DNA of 64,000 nucleotides from Benzoatithermus sp963720725 (GTDB lineage: Bacteria > Pseudomonadota > Alphaproteobacteria > Geminicoccales > Geminicoccaceae): assembly GCA_963720725.1 (NCBI GenBank), contig CAVRGN010000013.1:496001-560000 (forward strand), written 5' to 3'. Both the position numbers and the translations under genes were made by a program. Shown in pieces: positions 1 through 7,778 of the stretch (the stretch's first letter is position 1; each line of letters begins with the position of its first letter). Below the pieces are notes generated by a model. It was not told the origin of the DNA, did no database searches, and worked only from the letters and a program-made list of their open reading frames with translations.

Positions 1-408
1 GACGGCGACGTCGTCGTTGGTGAGCATGGTGGCCTGGCGGCCCTCGTACATTTCCGACGCCATCTCGAAGTTCATGGCGTCGCCTTCGTAGTTCTTGACG
101 ATGAACAGGACGCCGGCACCGGAATCGACCGCCTGAGCGGCGGCGAGCATCTGGTCCGGGGTCGGCGCGGTGAAGACCGGGCCGGGACAGGCCGCATCCA
201 GCATGCCGGTGCCGACGAGGCCGGCATGCATGGGCTCGTGGCCGGAGCCGCCGCCGGAGATCAGCGCCACCTTGCCGGCACGCGTCGGAGCGGCGCGGCT
301 GACGAAGGTCGGACCGGTGTGGACCCGGACGAGGTCGGGATGGGCGGCGCCGAATCCGCTAAGGGCCTGCGTCAGCAGGTCGTCGACGTGGTTGACGAGC
401 TTTTTCAT
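1..408 (-). CDS. dhaK: Dihydroxyacetone kinase subunit DhaK (partial, N-terminal part)
   Basis: This is the dihydroxyacetone-binding subunit of a PTS-dependent Dha kinase, which works in the cytoplasm with DhaL and phospho-DhaM to make DHAP. Only the first 136 codons lie in the window; the catalytic His region is beyond the left edge. Visible signatures are the N-terminal MKKLVNHVDD, the GGGSGHEP loop (residues 52-59, with the substrate-contacting His at about 57), and VKNYEGDAMNFEMA. The ATG at 408 is preceded by GGAGG at a good distance (about 8 nt). The start lies inside the end of the upstream gene (50 nt overlap), so translation is probably coupled. It is the last visible gene of the operon. 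Identity is near certain. Confidence 0.95.
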   Translation of the reverse strand, partial: MKKLVNHVDDLLTQALSGFGAAHPDLVRVHTGPTFVSRAAPTRAGKVALISGGGSGHEPMHAGLVGTGMLDAACPGPVFTAPTPDQMLAAAQAVDSGAGVLFIVKNYEGDAMNFEMASEMYEGRQATMLTNDDVAV

Positions 409-856
409 TGGTCGAGCCTCCTTGGTCGTGGGCTGCCTCGGCGTGCTGGGCCATGCGGATGATGCGGGCGGAAAAGTCGAGGATCAACGCCTCGACGTCT
501 CGGGCCGTCGCCGGCGAGTGGAACTCGGGTACGGCGATGCGCAGCTCGTGGCCGCGCGGGCCGGGCGCAGCGAGACGGCGGCCGCGCTCCGGGTGGGCGC
601 GACGGTAGAGGGCGAGGAAGCCCTCGCGCTCCTGCGGCGAGAGGTGGCAGATCTCGAAGATGACCGGCAGGTCCCCGGCCGGAATCGGCACCGTGTAGGA
701 CGGGTTGGCGATCTGCGAGACGAAGCTCTTGTGCTTGCCCAGGGCCATCGCCAGTCGGCCGCGCAGGCCGGACGGACGGCGCTCGATGAACGAGCGCAGG
801 AGCGATTTGTAGCCGGCGATGATCTCGGCCCGGCTGGCGTCCTCGCGGTCAGGCAT
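359..856 (-). CDS. Small HTH-like protein of the dha operon
   Basis: This 165-residue protein lies between enzyme I and dhaK. Its start overlaps the enzyme I stop by 8 nt and its last 50 nt overlap dhaK. Residues about 10-75 resemble a small XRE/Cro-like helix-turn-helix: a GLRGRLAMALGKHKSFVSQI core is followed by PAGDLPVIFEICHLSPQERE, where helices and a turn are plausible. The C-terminal third contains a predicted helix (VEALILDFSARIIRMAQHA) and a basic, proline-rich tail. I infer a regulatory or adaptor role in dihydroxyacetone metabolism from position only. I do not recognise the family by name; a DNA-binding function is not proven, and a PTS-associated regulator is an alternative. Confidence 0.6.
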   Translation of the reverse strand: MPDREDASRAEIIAGYKSLLRSFIERRPSGLRGRLAMALGKHKSFVSQIANPSYTVPIPAGDLPVIFEICHLSPQEREGFLALYRRAHPERGRRLAAPGPRGHELRIAVPEFHSPATARDVEALILDFSARIIRMAQHAEAAHDQGGSTNEKARQPRRRPADAGP

Positions 857-2492
857 CGCCCGCGCCGAACCGCGCCACGGCCAGCTTGACCCGGCCCAGG
901 GCCGCGGGTGCCACCGAGAAGCGGCGCAGGCCCAGGCGCAGCAGGGCCTCGACCGCGGTCGGGTCGGAGGCCATGTCGCCGCACAGGCTCACGGCGGTGT
1001 CGGTGGCCAGCCCATGCTCGACCACGCGGCCGATCAGGCGCAGCACCGCCGGCTGCAGCGGGTCGTTGAGCGCAGCGACCCGGCCCTCGCCGTCGCGCGA
1101 CGCGGCCATGACGTACTGGGTCAGGTCGTTGCTGCCGATCGAGAAGAAGTCGGCCGGGATGAGGTCGATCGCGACCGCGGCGGCGGGGGTCTCGACCATG
1201 ATGCCCAGCGGCGGCATGGCGGCCTCGGCATCCTCGGCGTGGAGCTCGGCCAGGCAGGCGGCGAAGAAGGCCTGCGCCTCGGCGAGCTCGGCGGCCGTCG
1301 CCACCATCGGCAGCATCACCTTGAGCTGGCCGAACCGGGCCGCCCGCAGCAGAGCTCGGACCTGCGGCCGGAACAGCTCGGGGCGGTCCAGGCACAGGCG
1401 CAGGCCGCGCAGGCCGAGGAACGGGTTGCTCTCCGTGGGCAGGCTGACGCCGGGCAGCGCCTTGTCGCCGCCGATGTCGAGCGTGCGGATGATGCAGGGC
1501 TTGCCGCGCAGCCGCTCCAGCAGCTTGGCATAGGCGAGGAACTGATCGCCTTCGCCGGGCAAGGTGGGTTTCCCGAGGAACAGGAACTCGGTCCGGAACA
1601 GGCCGACGCCGTCGGCCGCGTCCAGGAGGTCGTCGCTCACTGCCGCGGGGTCGTCGACGTTGAGCATGACCTCGACCCGTTCGCCGGACGCGGTCACGGC
1701 CGGCCGCGTCAGCTGGGCCGATTCCAGGGACTGGGCGAGGCGCCGCTCGTCCAGCCGCCGCGCATAGGCTTCGCGCGTGGCCGGGTCGGGACGGATCACC
1801 AGCAGGCCCGCCTCGGCGTCGAGCACGCCCTCGCCGCTCTCCGGCACCTCGCCGAGATTGACCGCCATCGGCACGCCGCGGGCCCGGGCCAGCATGGCCA
1901 CATGGGAGGATGCGCTGCCGCGCTCCAGGGCGACCCCGCCCAGGATCGACCAGTCCAGCGCCAGGAAGCCCGAGGGGGTCAGGTCCTCATCGACCACGAT
2001 GGCCCCGGGCAGCTGGGGCAGCGGCCGGTCCTCCGCACCACCAAGGGCGCGCAGGACCCGGATGCTGACATCCTTCAGGTCGCCGGCTCGTGCCCGGAAA
2101 TACTCGTCCTCGGCATCCTCGTAGGAGAGGATCTGGCGATACAGCACCGTCTGCCAAGCCCAGGTAGCCGCCACCCCGGCGCCGATCTGAACCAACGCAT
2201 CCTCGATCAGGGCGGGATCCTCCAGCAGCGCCAGCTGAAACTCGAGGATCTCCGCACCCATCTCGTCGGCACCGTCGGCGAGGGCCGAAAGCTCCTGGCG
2301 CGCATGCTCGATCGCCTGCTCCAGCCGGGCCCGCTCGACTTCCGGGTCGACCTCCTCACGCAGGATCAGGCGATCGCCTTCCTGCTCGATGGTCGCCGGA
2401 CGGTAGGGTGCGGTGACCTTGGGCGGCCGGACGAGCGGCCCCATCGCCAGACCCGGCGAGGCCGCCCGGCCGCGCAGGATCCGCTCAGGCAT
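849..2492 (-). CDS. ptsI: Phosphoenolpyruvate-protein phosphotransferase (enzyme I) of the Dha PTS
   Basis: Enzyme I takes phosphate from PEP onto a histidine and passes it to HPr; here it should feed DhaM and thus DhaL/DhaK. The 547 residues cover the whole family length: an N-terminal HPr-binding/phosphohistidine domain with GSASSHVAMLARA (His about 197), then the TIM-barrel PEP-binding domain with GLFRTEFLF, GSNDLTQY and CGDMASDP. The start overlaps the HPr stop by 8 nt. In E. coli DhaM the enzyme I portion is truncated and fused to EIIA and HPr; here it is a full separate protein. It may also serve a nitrogen-type PTS, but the operon context favours Dha. Confidence 0.93.
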   Translation of the reverse strand: MPERILRGRAASPGLAMGPLVRPPKVTAPYRPATIEQEGDRLILREEVDPEVERARLEQAIEHARQELSALADGADEMGAEILEFQLALLEDPALIEDALVQIGAGVAATWAWQTVLYRQILSYEDAEDEYFRARAGDLKDVSIRVLRALGGAEDRPLPQLPGAIVVDEDLTPSGFLALDWSILGGVALERGSASSHVAMLARARGVPMAVNLGEVPESGEGVLDAEAGLLVIRPDPATREAYARRLDERRLAQSLESAQLTRPAVTASGERVEVMLNVDDPAAVSDDLLDAADGVGLFRTEFLFLGKPTLPGEGDQFLAYAKLLERLRGKPCIIRTLDIGGDKALPGVSLPTESNPFLGLRGLRLCLDRPELFRPQVRALLRAARFGQLKVMLPMVATAAELAEAQAFFAACLAELHAEDAEAAMPPLGIMVETPAAAVAIDLIPADFFSIGSNDLTQYVMAASRDGEGRVAALNDPLQPAVLRLIGRVVEHGLATDTAVSLCGDMASDPTAVEALLRLGLRRFSVAPAALGRVKLAVARFGAGDA

Positions 2493-2760
2493 GGGTCTCG
2501 TCGAAGTCGCGCCGGACGAGTTCGGCGAGCTCGGCCACCGCGGTCTCGGCGCCCTCGCCCTCGGCCTCGAGCTCGATCACCGTGCCGGTGCGGAACTTGA
2601 GGCCCATCACCTTGACCACGCTCTTCGCGTCGACCCAATCGCCGTCGGGTGCTCGGCGCAGGCGGATCGTGGCCGGGAAGGTCTTGGCGAGCTTGGTGAA
2701 CTTGACCGCGGGCCGGGCATGCAGGCCGGTGGGGTGCGTGATCAGGACCTCGGTGCGCAT
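2485..2760 (-). CDS. HPr-family phosphocarrier protein of the Dha PTS
   Basis: This 91-residue HPr-like protein relays phosphate from enzyme I to DhaM. The active-site histidine is His14 in TGLHARPA, and a serine at the regulatory-site position follows in DAKSVVKVMGL (about Ser47). The chosen ATG at 2760 gives a normal HPr length; longer in-frame extensions upstream run through dhaM and are not credible. It sits 5 nt after dhaM and overlaps enzyme I by 8 nt, giving a dhaM-HPr-EI unit that matches, as separate genes, the domain order of the E. coli DhaM fusion protein. Confidence 0.92.
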   Translation of the reverse strand: MRTEVLITHPTGLHARPAVKFTKLAKTFPATIRLRRAPDGDWVDAKSVVKVMGLKFRTGTVIELEAEGEGAETAVAELAELVRRDFDETHA

Positions 2761-2765
2761 GGCCG

Positions 2766-3155
2766 TCACGCGCCCAGCTCCTCGGCCGCGGCGCAGACCG
2801 CCTCCAGGGTGGCCCCGCCCGAGGCTTCGGTGGCCGCGACCACGGCGCCCTCGACAATGGGCGCGTTGCAGATCCGCACGACGGCCGAGCGGTCGCCGTC
2901 GAGCATCTCGATCGCCATCTCGGCGTTCATCTCCGCACCGCCCAGATCGACCAGCACCACGACGCCAGCGTCGTTCCACACCTGGTCGATCGCCGCGCGG
3001 ATCTTGACGGGATCGGTGCCGAGTTCGCCCGCCGGATTGCCGCCGGTCCAGGCGCAGGGGACGTCCTCACCCACCATCTGCCGGACCATGTCGGCCGCAC
3101 CCTCGGCCACCTTGGACGAGTGCGAGACGATGACCACGCCCACGATCCCGCTCAT
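2766..3155 (-). CDS. dhaM: Dihydroxyacetone kinase phosphotransfer subunit DhaM (EIIA-Man-like)
   Basis: DhaM is the phosphohistidine donor that re-phosphorylates the ADP bound to DhaL. At 129 residues it contains only the mannose-type EIIA domain: the start MSGIVGVVIVSHSSKVAEG carries the likely phospho-accepting His12, followed by the VVVLVDLGGAEMN strand-loop and NAPIVEGAVVAA. The ATG at 3155 overlaps the dhaL stop by 4 nt (ATGA type), so the genes are translationally coupled. Unlike the E. coli protein it lacks fused HPr and enzyme I domains; those follow as separate genes. Confidence 0.93.
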   Translation of the reverse strand: MSGIVGVVIVSHSSKVAEGAADMVRQMVGEDVPCAWTGGNPAGELGTDPVKIRAAIDQVWNDAGVVVLVDLGGAEMNAEMAIEMLDGDRSAVVRICNAPIVEGAVVAATEASGGATLEAVCAAAEELGA

Positions 3156-3745
3156 TCGGCGGGCTCCAGGACGTCGCACACCGCATGGATCAGGAGGCAT
3201 GAGGAGGTGGCCCCCGGGTCGTAGTGCCCGATCGAGCGCTCGCCCAGGAAGGAGGCGCGGCCGCGTGTCGCCTGCATGGGCTTGGTCGCCTCGAGGCTCT
3301 CGCTGGCGACCCGGCGCAGTTCCGCCAACGGCTCGCCCCGGCGCGCGGCGGCCACCACCGGCACCAGCACGTCCAGCATGGTCTTGGCGCCGACGTCCGA
3401 CTTGCCGCGCTTCTTCACGCTTTCCACCCCTTCGGCGAAGGCCTCGGCCGGCGGCTGGCCGGCCTTGAGGCCCTTGCCGATGCCCATGAGCAGCGAGCCG
3501 TAAAGGGGGCCCGAGGCGCCGCCCACGGTGGTGACCAGGATCATGCCGGCCTTCTGCAGCGCGTCGCCGGGTTCCAGCGCGGCCAGCGCCTCGCGCTGGG
3601 CGGCGATCGCCTGGAAGCCGCGCGCCATGTTGCTGCCATGGTCGCCGTCGCCGATCGCCTGGTCGAGGCGGGTCAGCTCGTCGGCTTGGGCGGCGATCGC
3701 GGCGGCGGCAGCGTCGATCACGGCTAGGATCCGGTCGCCGGACAT
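3152..3745 (-). CDS. dhaL: Dihydroxyacetone kinase ADP-binding subunit DhaL
   Basis: DhaL carries the tightly bound ADP cofactor that shuttles phosphate from DhaM to dihydroxyacetone on DhaK. Family marks are DGDHGSNM (residues about 33-40, Mg/ADP-binding aspartates), the GGASGPLYG turn, and a C-terminal GRASFLGERSIGHYDPGATSS. The ATG at 3745 is preferred over the upstream TTG at 3760 because GGAG lies 7-8 nt before it; this yields 197 residues, close to the usual about 210. It follows the degraded ABC ATPase by 11 nt and overlaps dhaM by 4 nt, so it is probably transcribed from the promoter upstream of the decayed transporter. Confidence 0.93.
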   Translation of the reverse strand: MSGDRILAVIDAAAAAIAAQADELTRLDQAIGDGDHGSNMARGFQAIAAQREALAALEPGDALQKAGMILVTTVGGASGPLYGSLLMGIGKGLKAGQPPAEAFAEGVESVKKRGKSDVGAKTMLDVLVPVVAAARRGEPLAELRRVASESLEATKPMQATRGRASFLGERSIGHYDPGATSSCLLIHAVCDVLEPAE

Positions 3746-3756
3746 GTCTCGGCTCC

Positions 3757-4071
3757 TCAAGCGGCGAGCCGCCGGCCATCGGCGGCGAAGAACAACATGG
3801 CCTCGGGTGGGACGGCGATGCGCGTGGCAGTGCCGGCGTTCACCCGCGCCCGGCCCGACATCAAGGCGTGGAGCTGGGCCCGAGGGGTTGGACCCGCTCG
3901 GAATCGGGCTGCTCGAGGCCGGCGATCAGGCGCAGGGGTCGTGGTCTTGCCGGCACCGGTGGGTCCGAGCAGCACGACGAACTCGCCGTCCTTGACGTCC
4001 AGGTCCAGCGCCTCGACCGCCACCGTCTCACCGAACGTCTTGCGCACGCCTTGGAGCCGGACGTCAGCCAT
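3757..4071 (-). pseudogene. Remnant of a sugar/polyol ABC transporter ATPase (MalK/UgpC type)
   Basis: The first 49 or so codons are a normal CUT1 ATPase start (MADVRLQGVRKTFGE with Walker A GPTGAGKTTT). A run of four G on the plus strand (3935-3938), where three are expected, then throws the frame. The natural continuation LRLIAGLEQPDS is found one frame over. Immediately afterwards the sequence jumps to what looks like the extreme C-terminus of the same family (ATRIAVPPEAMLFFAADGRR, TOBE-like). The signature motif, Walker B and most of the regulatory domain, roughly 250 residues, are absent. It cannot encode a working ATPase. It overlaps the preceding fragment by 8 nt and leads directly into dhaL. 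Confidence 0.85.
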
Positions 4072-4351
4072 GGTCGGTCTCGCGCTCGAACAGCGCGGAC
4101 GGCAGGGCGCACTCCTTGTCGAAGAGCTCGTTGAGCATGCGGTCGGCGAAGTTCGCCCAGGGCACGAACCCGAACTTCATCTCGATGCCGATCCGGGCGG
4201 TGAAGTCCTTGCTGAGCTCGACCAGCGCGTTCGCCGGATCCCAGGCCGCCCAGCCCAGGGTGAGCGACTCATCCTGCGCGCTCGCGCGTGTCGCCGCGGC
4301 GATGGCCAACAGCCCGGCACCGCCGGCGAGCGACGTCGAAAGCGTCCACAT
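4064..4351 (-). pseudogene. Truncated ABC transporter solute-binding protein remnant
   Basis: The reading frame opens with a signal peptide (MWTLSTSLAGGAGLLAIAAATRASA) and the first mature strand and helices of a CUT1-type sugar-binding protein (LTLGWAAWDPANALVELSKD, FVPWANFADRMLNEL). After about 80 residues the similarity stops, and a short unrelated tail (ALPSALFERETDHG) reaches a stop that overlaps the ATPase remnant. The overlap is typical of a permease-ATPase junction, so I infer one deletion running from early in the binding-protein gene to the very end of the last permease gene. It is probably the first cistron of the dha transcript. The original substrate, a polyol, glycerol or triose, is inferred only from the linkage to Dha kinase. 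Confidence 0.75.
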
Positions 4352-4413
4352 GAACTGCCTTTCTGGCTCGCGGAAGATACCTTGCCCGACGGCCGTTTCG
4401 GGCGGCGGAAGTC

Positions 4414-4436
4414 GAGTTTAGTTTAATTGAGTTTAG
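4414..4436 (-). promoter_or_regulatory. AT-rich direct repeat, candidate operator of the dha operon
   Basis: Two copies of GAGTTTAG (4414-4421 and 4429-4436) lie 15 bp apart in an AT-rich island that stands out from the very GC-rich surroundings, 63-85 nt upstream of the first codon of the dha-linked operon (minus strand). Spacing and position fit an operator or activator site for a DeoR/LacI-like regulator. No regulator gene is visible here other than the small HTH-like gene within the operon. Confidence 0.4.
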
Positions 4437-4493
4437 TAGACTGCGCACAGACGGCAGCTGTCAAGCGCTTCGTGTTCGCACTTCGTCCTGCTG

Positions 4494-6350
4494 TCAGCGC
4501 TCGTAGGCGACGATCAGGTTGTTCGCGATCTTGAGCCGCTCGCTCAGCAGCCGGATGACGACGCTGGTCAGCGCCGGCCCCGCTTCCGGTATCTCGGCCA
4601 GGAGCCAAGCGTGGGCTTCGCGCGACAGGCGGTAGACGATCGTCGGGCGTCTCGGCCAGCACCGTGGCGCTGCGAGGCGCGTGCATGAAGAAGCCCATCT
4701 CCCCGAGCACGGTGCGGCCGTCGATCACCCGCAGCCGGATCTGCCGACCGGACTCCAGGTCCAGCAACACGTTGACCCGGCCGCGATCGATGAACAGCAG
4801 CGCATCGGTGGCTTCACCCTGTCGGCACAGCGCCTGGCCGGGCTCGAGCTCCAGCCGGTCGGCGACCGAGGCCAGGGCGAGGGCGGTCTCGCGCGAGCCG
4901 AGTTCGGCGGCGAGCCAACCCGCGAAGTCCGCCCGCCCCTCGGTGCCGCCATGTCCTTCGACCAGCAGCAACTCCTCATAATGCTCCAGGGCCTGCTCGA
5001 GATCGCCCGTGTGCTCGACCGAGCCGTCGACCGCGATGATCCCGGCCCGAGCGAGTTCGGCCCGACAACCGTCGTTGAGCCCGGCGAAGACCAAGGTGAC
5101 CTCGGCCGCCCGTGCGGCGAGCAGCATCTTTTGGAAGCTGAACGCAGTGGAGCTGTCGAGCCCGCTGACCTGCTTGAAGTCGAGGATCACCGCGCGCGCG
5201 CCGGGGAGCAGTCCCTTGACCCGCTGCTGCAGACCGTGGGCTGAGCCGAAGAAGAGAAACCCCTGCAGCTGCAGGATCGGGACCGCGGCGCCGAGCCGGG
5301 ACAGCGATTCCGAAGCGTCGGTCGAGCGGTCGACCCGGCTGCGGCGTTCGGCAAGGCTCATGTGGTGCTTGACGATGGGCGTGCGGGCATAGCGCACGGC
5401 GAAGGTCACGCAACCGGCAAGGATGCCGAGACCAATGCCGGTGGCATAACCATAGCGGGCGACCACGAGCAGGATCGCGAAGATGGTCAGGTACTCCGAC
5501 CATTGCAGCTTGCTGCGGACGACGATCAGCCAGTTCCACAAGAGCTGCACGCCCGCGAACGCGAGCAGGCCCGCCAGCACGAGCTTGGGGAGAAGCGAGA
5601 TCACCTGCGCGCCGTAGAGCAGGCAGAGGCCGGCGCAGAGGCCGCAGACGACGGCCGAGAGCCGGCCGGTGCCGCCGGCGGCACGGTTCACCAGCGAGCG
5701 CGACAGCGAAATACTGCCGGCGAAGCCACCCAGCGCCGCCGACGCCAGCGTGGCTTGGCCCTGTGCCCGAAGCTCCTGGTTGAGATCGCTGTCGTAGCCG
5801 GCCGCGAGCTCGAGGCTGGACGCGCTCATCAGTACCGCCAGTGCTGCCACGGTGAGGACTGCCACCATCTCGGCTGCGACCTCGACCAGCGTGGACCATT
5901 GCACGCCGGCCCAGGCCGAGGGCAGCCACGGCTCCCAGTGGGTCGCTTGCGGCATGGGCCGAGCCCCGTGATCGCCGATGCCAGGGTCAATGCCGCGAAC
6001 AGGGTCGCAGCCTGGGAGCCGGTGGCGAGGCCCGGCGGCAGGAGAGCCGCGATGGTCGCGAGGATAGTCGCCATCGGCGCCACGGTCGCGGAGTCCGCGC
6101 CGGTGATGGCGAAGGGGAGGATGCCGAGCAGCGCCGCGACGATGGCGGTCACGGCGCTCGTGGTCAGCGCCATGTCCATGCCGGTCGGCAGGTGCATGGT
6201 GAGGTCGCCCGCGAACATCAGGGCCGCATAGGAGAGCGAGAACGCCACGGTCAGGCTTGCGGCGATGATCCCTGCAGCGACATTTCGGCCAGCCGCGGCG
6301 ATATCGAGGCGACCCACGGCAGGCGGCCGCACCGAGGCGGTTCCTCGCAA
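4494..6350 (-). pseudogene. Broken SulP-family transporter with STAS and cyclic-nucleotide-binding domains
   Basis: The N-terminal part (from about 6350; SLSYAALMFAGDL, ITGADSATVAPMATILATIA) matches the first SulP transmembrane helices. Near 5955-5965 the frame shifts and a stretch of perhaps 100 or more residues expected in SulP transporters is missing. The protein then resumes with MSASSLELAAGYDSDLNQEL and later helices, a STAS domain (LDFKQVSGLDSSTAFSFQKM) and a cNMP-binding domain (GQALCRQGEATDALLFIDRG, LGEMGFF). A second lesion is one extra base in GGG at 4645-4647. Removing it restores IVYRLSREAHAWLL and the natural end at 4494 (NNLIVAYER). The gene is disrupted in at least two places and is likely non-functional, although the single-base lesion could be a sequencing error. 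Confidence 0.82.
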
Positions 6351-6463
6351 AGGCGCGCCAAGGCGGTCGAGGCCGCCATGTTGTCGGCCGTCCCGCCCGC
6401 GTGAGCGCAGGGGGAGGCGCCGTGCTTATTGAGGGGCCAACAAAGCCGTTCGGCCGAAGGCGG

Positions 6464-7366
6464 TCAATCCGTGAGCCGGGCCGGGAAGCCCGCCGCGCGC
6501 AGCTCCTCGCCGAGCGCCTCCTCGAGCAGCTTCACCACCGCGGTCGACCAGGTGCTTCCGCCCAGCTGCTGCCGGGCGCGGATGAAGGTCTGCTCGACCA
6601 GCCCGGCGAGCTCCAGGGGCACGCCGAACTCGCGGCCCATTCCCAGTGCGAAGCCCAGGTCCTTGCAGGCGAGGTCCATGGTGAAGCCGATGTCGTAGCT
6701 GCCGCTCAGGATCAGCTGGGTCTCGGTCTCGTGGACGAAGCTGTTTCCCGAGCTGGCACGGATCGCGGCGTAGGACTTGGCCAGATCGAGCCCGCCCCGC
6801 TTGGCCAGCATCATGGCCTCGCCCGAGGCCACGAGGTGGACGAAGGCCAGCATGTTGGTGATCACCTTGATCACCGCCGCCGAGCCCAACGGCCCCATGT
6901 GGATGATCTCACCGCCCATGGCCTGCAGCGCCGGCAGGTGGCGCTGGAACAGTGCCTCGTCGCCGCCGACCAGGACGGTGATCTCGCCGGCAGCCGCGCG
7001 GTGGACGCCGCCGGTCACCGGGCATTCCAGCGTGGCGATGCTGCGCTCGGCGGCCAACGCCGCGAAGCGCGCGATCTCCTGCGGCCCGTTGGTGCTCATC
7101 TCGATCCAGGTCGACCCGGCGGGGAGGCCGGCCAGGACGCCATCGAGCACGGCCGCCGTGGCCTTGGGCGAGGGCATGCAGGTGACGACAGCGTCTACCT
7201 GCCCTGCCAGCTCGCGCGGGCTCTCCGCCCATGTCGCACCGGCGGCGAGCAGCGGCTCGGCCTTGGCCCGGTCCAGGTCGGTGACGGTGGTCGGAAATCC
7301 GGCCCGCACAAGGCTGTGGGCAAGGTGCGCCCCGAGATGACCGAGACCGATGAAGCCGTATCGCAT
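6464..7366 (-). CDS. NAD-binding beta-hydroxyacid dehydrogenase (3-hydroxyisobutyrate dehydrogenase family)
   Basis: This cytoplasmic oxidoreductase of 300 residues converts a beta-hydroxyacid to the semialdehyde or keto form using NAD(P). The N-terminal Rossmann motif GFIGLGHLGAHLA, substrate loop ECPVTGGVHRAAAG (residues about 116-129) and the catalytic lysine in GSAAVIKVITNM (about 169-180) are all present. It is the last gene of a tight four-gene operon (alcohol dehydrogenase, enolase-superfamily enzyme, LprI-like protein, this gene) and starts only 1 nt after the LprI-like stop. A role such as tartronate-semialdehyde or hydroxyisobutyrate reduction fits the context; the exact substrate cannot be read from sequence. 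Confidence 0.88.
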   Translation of the reverse strand: MRYGFIGLGHLGAHLAHSLVRAGFPTTVTDLDRAKAEPLLAAGATWAESPRELAGQVDAVVTCMPSPKATAAVLDGVLAGLPAGSTWIEMSTNGPQEIARFAALAAERSIATLECPVTGGVHRAAAGEITVLVGGDEALFQRHLPALQAMGGEIIHMGPLGSAAVIKVITNMLAFVHLVASGEAMMLAKRGGLDLAKSYAAIRASSGNSFVHETETQLILSGSYDIGFTMDLACKDLGFALGMGREFGVPLELAGLVEQTFIRARQQLGGSTWSTAVVKLLEEALGEELRAAGFPARLTD

Positions 7367-7367
7367 G

Positions 7368-7778
7368 TCAGGGAGCCTTCGGCGGCAGGGGGCAGGCGAA
7401 GTCGCCTTCCGGGCAGTCGAGCCAGGCCTGGAGCGTGGCGAGACGCATGCGGGCTAAGTCGGCCCGGCAGTTCGCGGTCACCATGGGCTGAATGCTGCCG
7501 CCCTCCGTCGGCAGGTCGACGAAGGCGCAGTCCGCGTCCCGGTAGGCCCGCCACGCGTCCCGGGCAGCGGCAAGCCGCTCGCGGGATGTCGCGTCGTCCG
7601 CGAGTTGGGTCATGGCCTCGCGGTAGGCTTGGTCCAAATCGGCATCGAGCCGCGCGAGGGTGTCGGCCGCGCAGCGGTTGATCTCGCTCTGGGTCGGCAG
7701 CGCACCGCAGTCCGGCTCGGCCGCAGCCGCCGCCACCGCATGTGCCAGGAAGGCCGCGACGAGCGGCAGGGACCTCAA
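7368..7778 (-). CDS. Secreted LprI-like (DUF1311) protein
   Basis: A 136-residue exported protein with a Sec signal peptide ending near VAAAAAEP. The domain is of the lysozyme-inhibitor LprI/DUF1311 type: CGALPTQSEINRCAADTLARLD, a helical segment ending RLAAARDAWRAYRDADCAF, and C-terminal cysteines (ANCRADLARMRLATLQAWLDC). Several cysteines could pair in the periplasm. The start is TTG at 7778 and overlaps the previous stop by 4 nt. Its presence inside a catabolic operon is odd; it may simply be co-transcribed. DUF1311 proteins are mostly uncharacterised and lysozyme inhibition should not be assumed. Confidence 0.8.
   Translation of the reverse strand: MRSLPLVAAFLAHAVAAAAAEPDCGALPTQSEINRCAADTLARLDADLDQAYREAMTQLADDATSRERLAAARDAWRAYRDADCAFVDLPTEGGSIQPMVTANCRADLARMRLATLQAWLDCPEGDFACPLPPKAP

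Noticed and set aside
170..3727. Long plus-strand open frames across the dha operon
   Set aside because: They are antisense shadows of high-GC genes, with low-complexity Arg/Ala/Pro composition and no family motifs.
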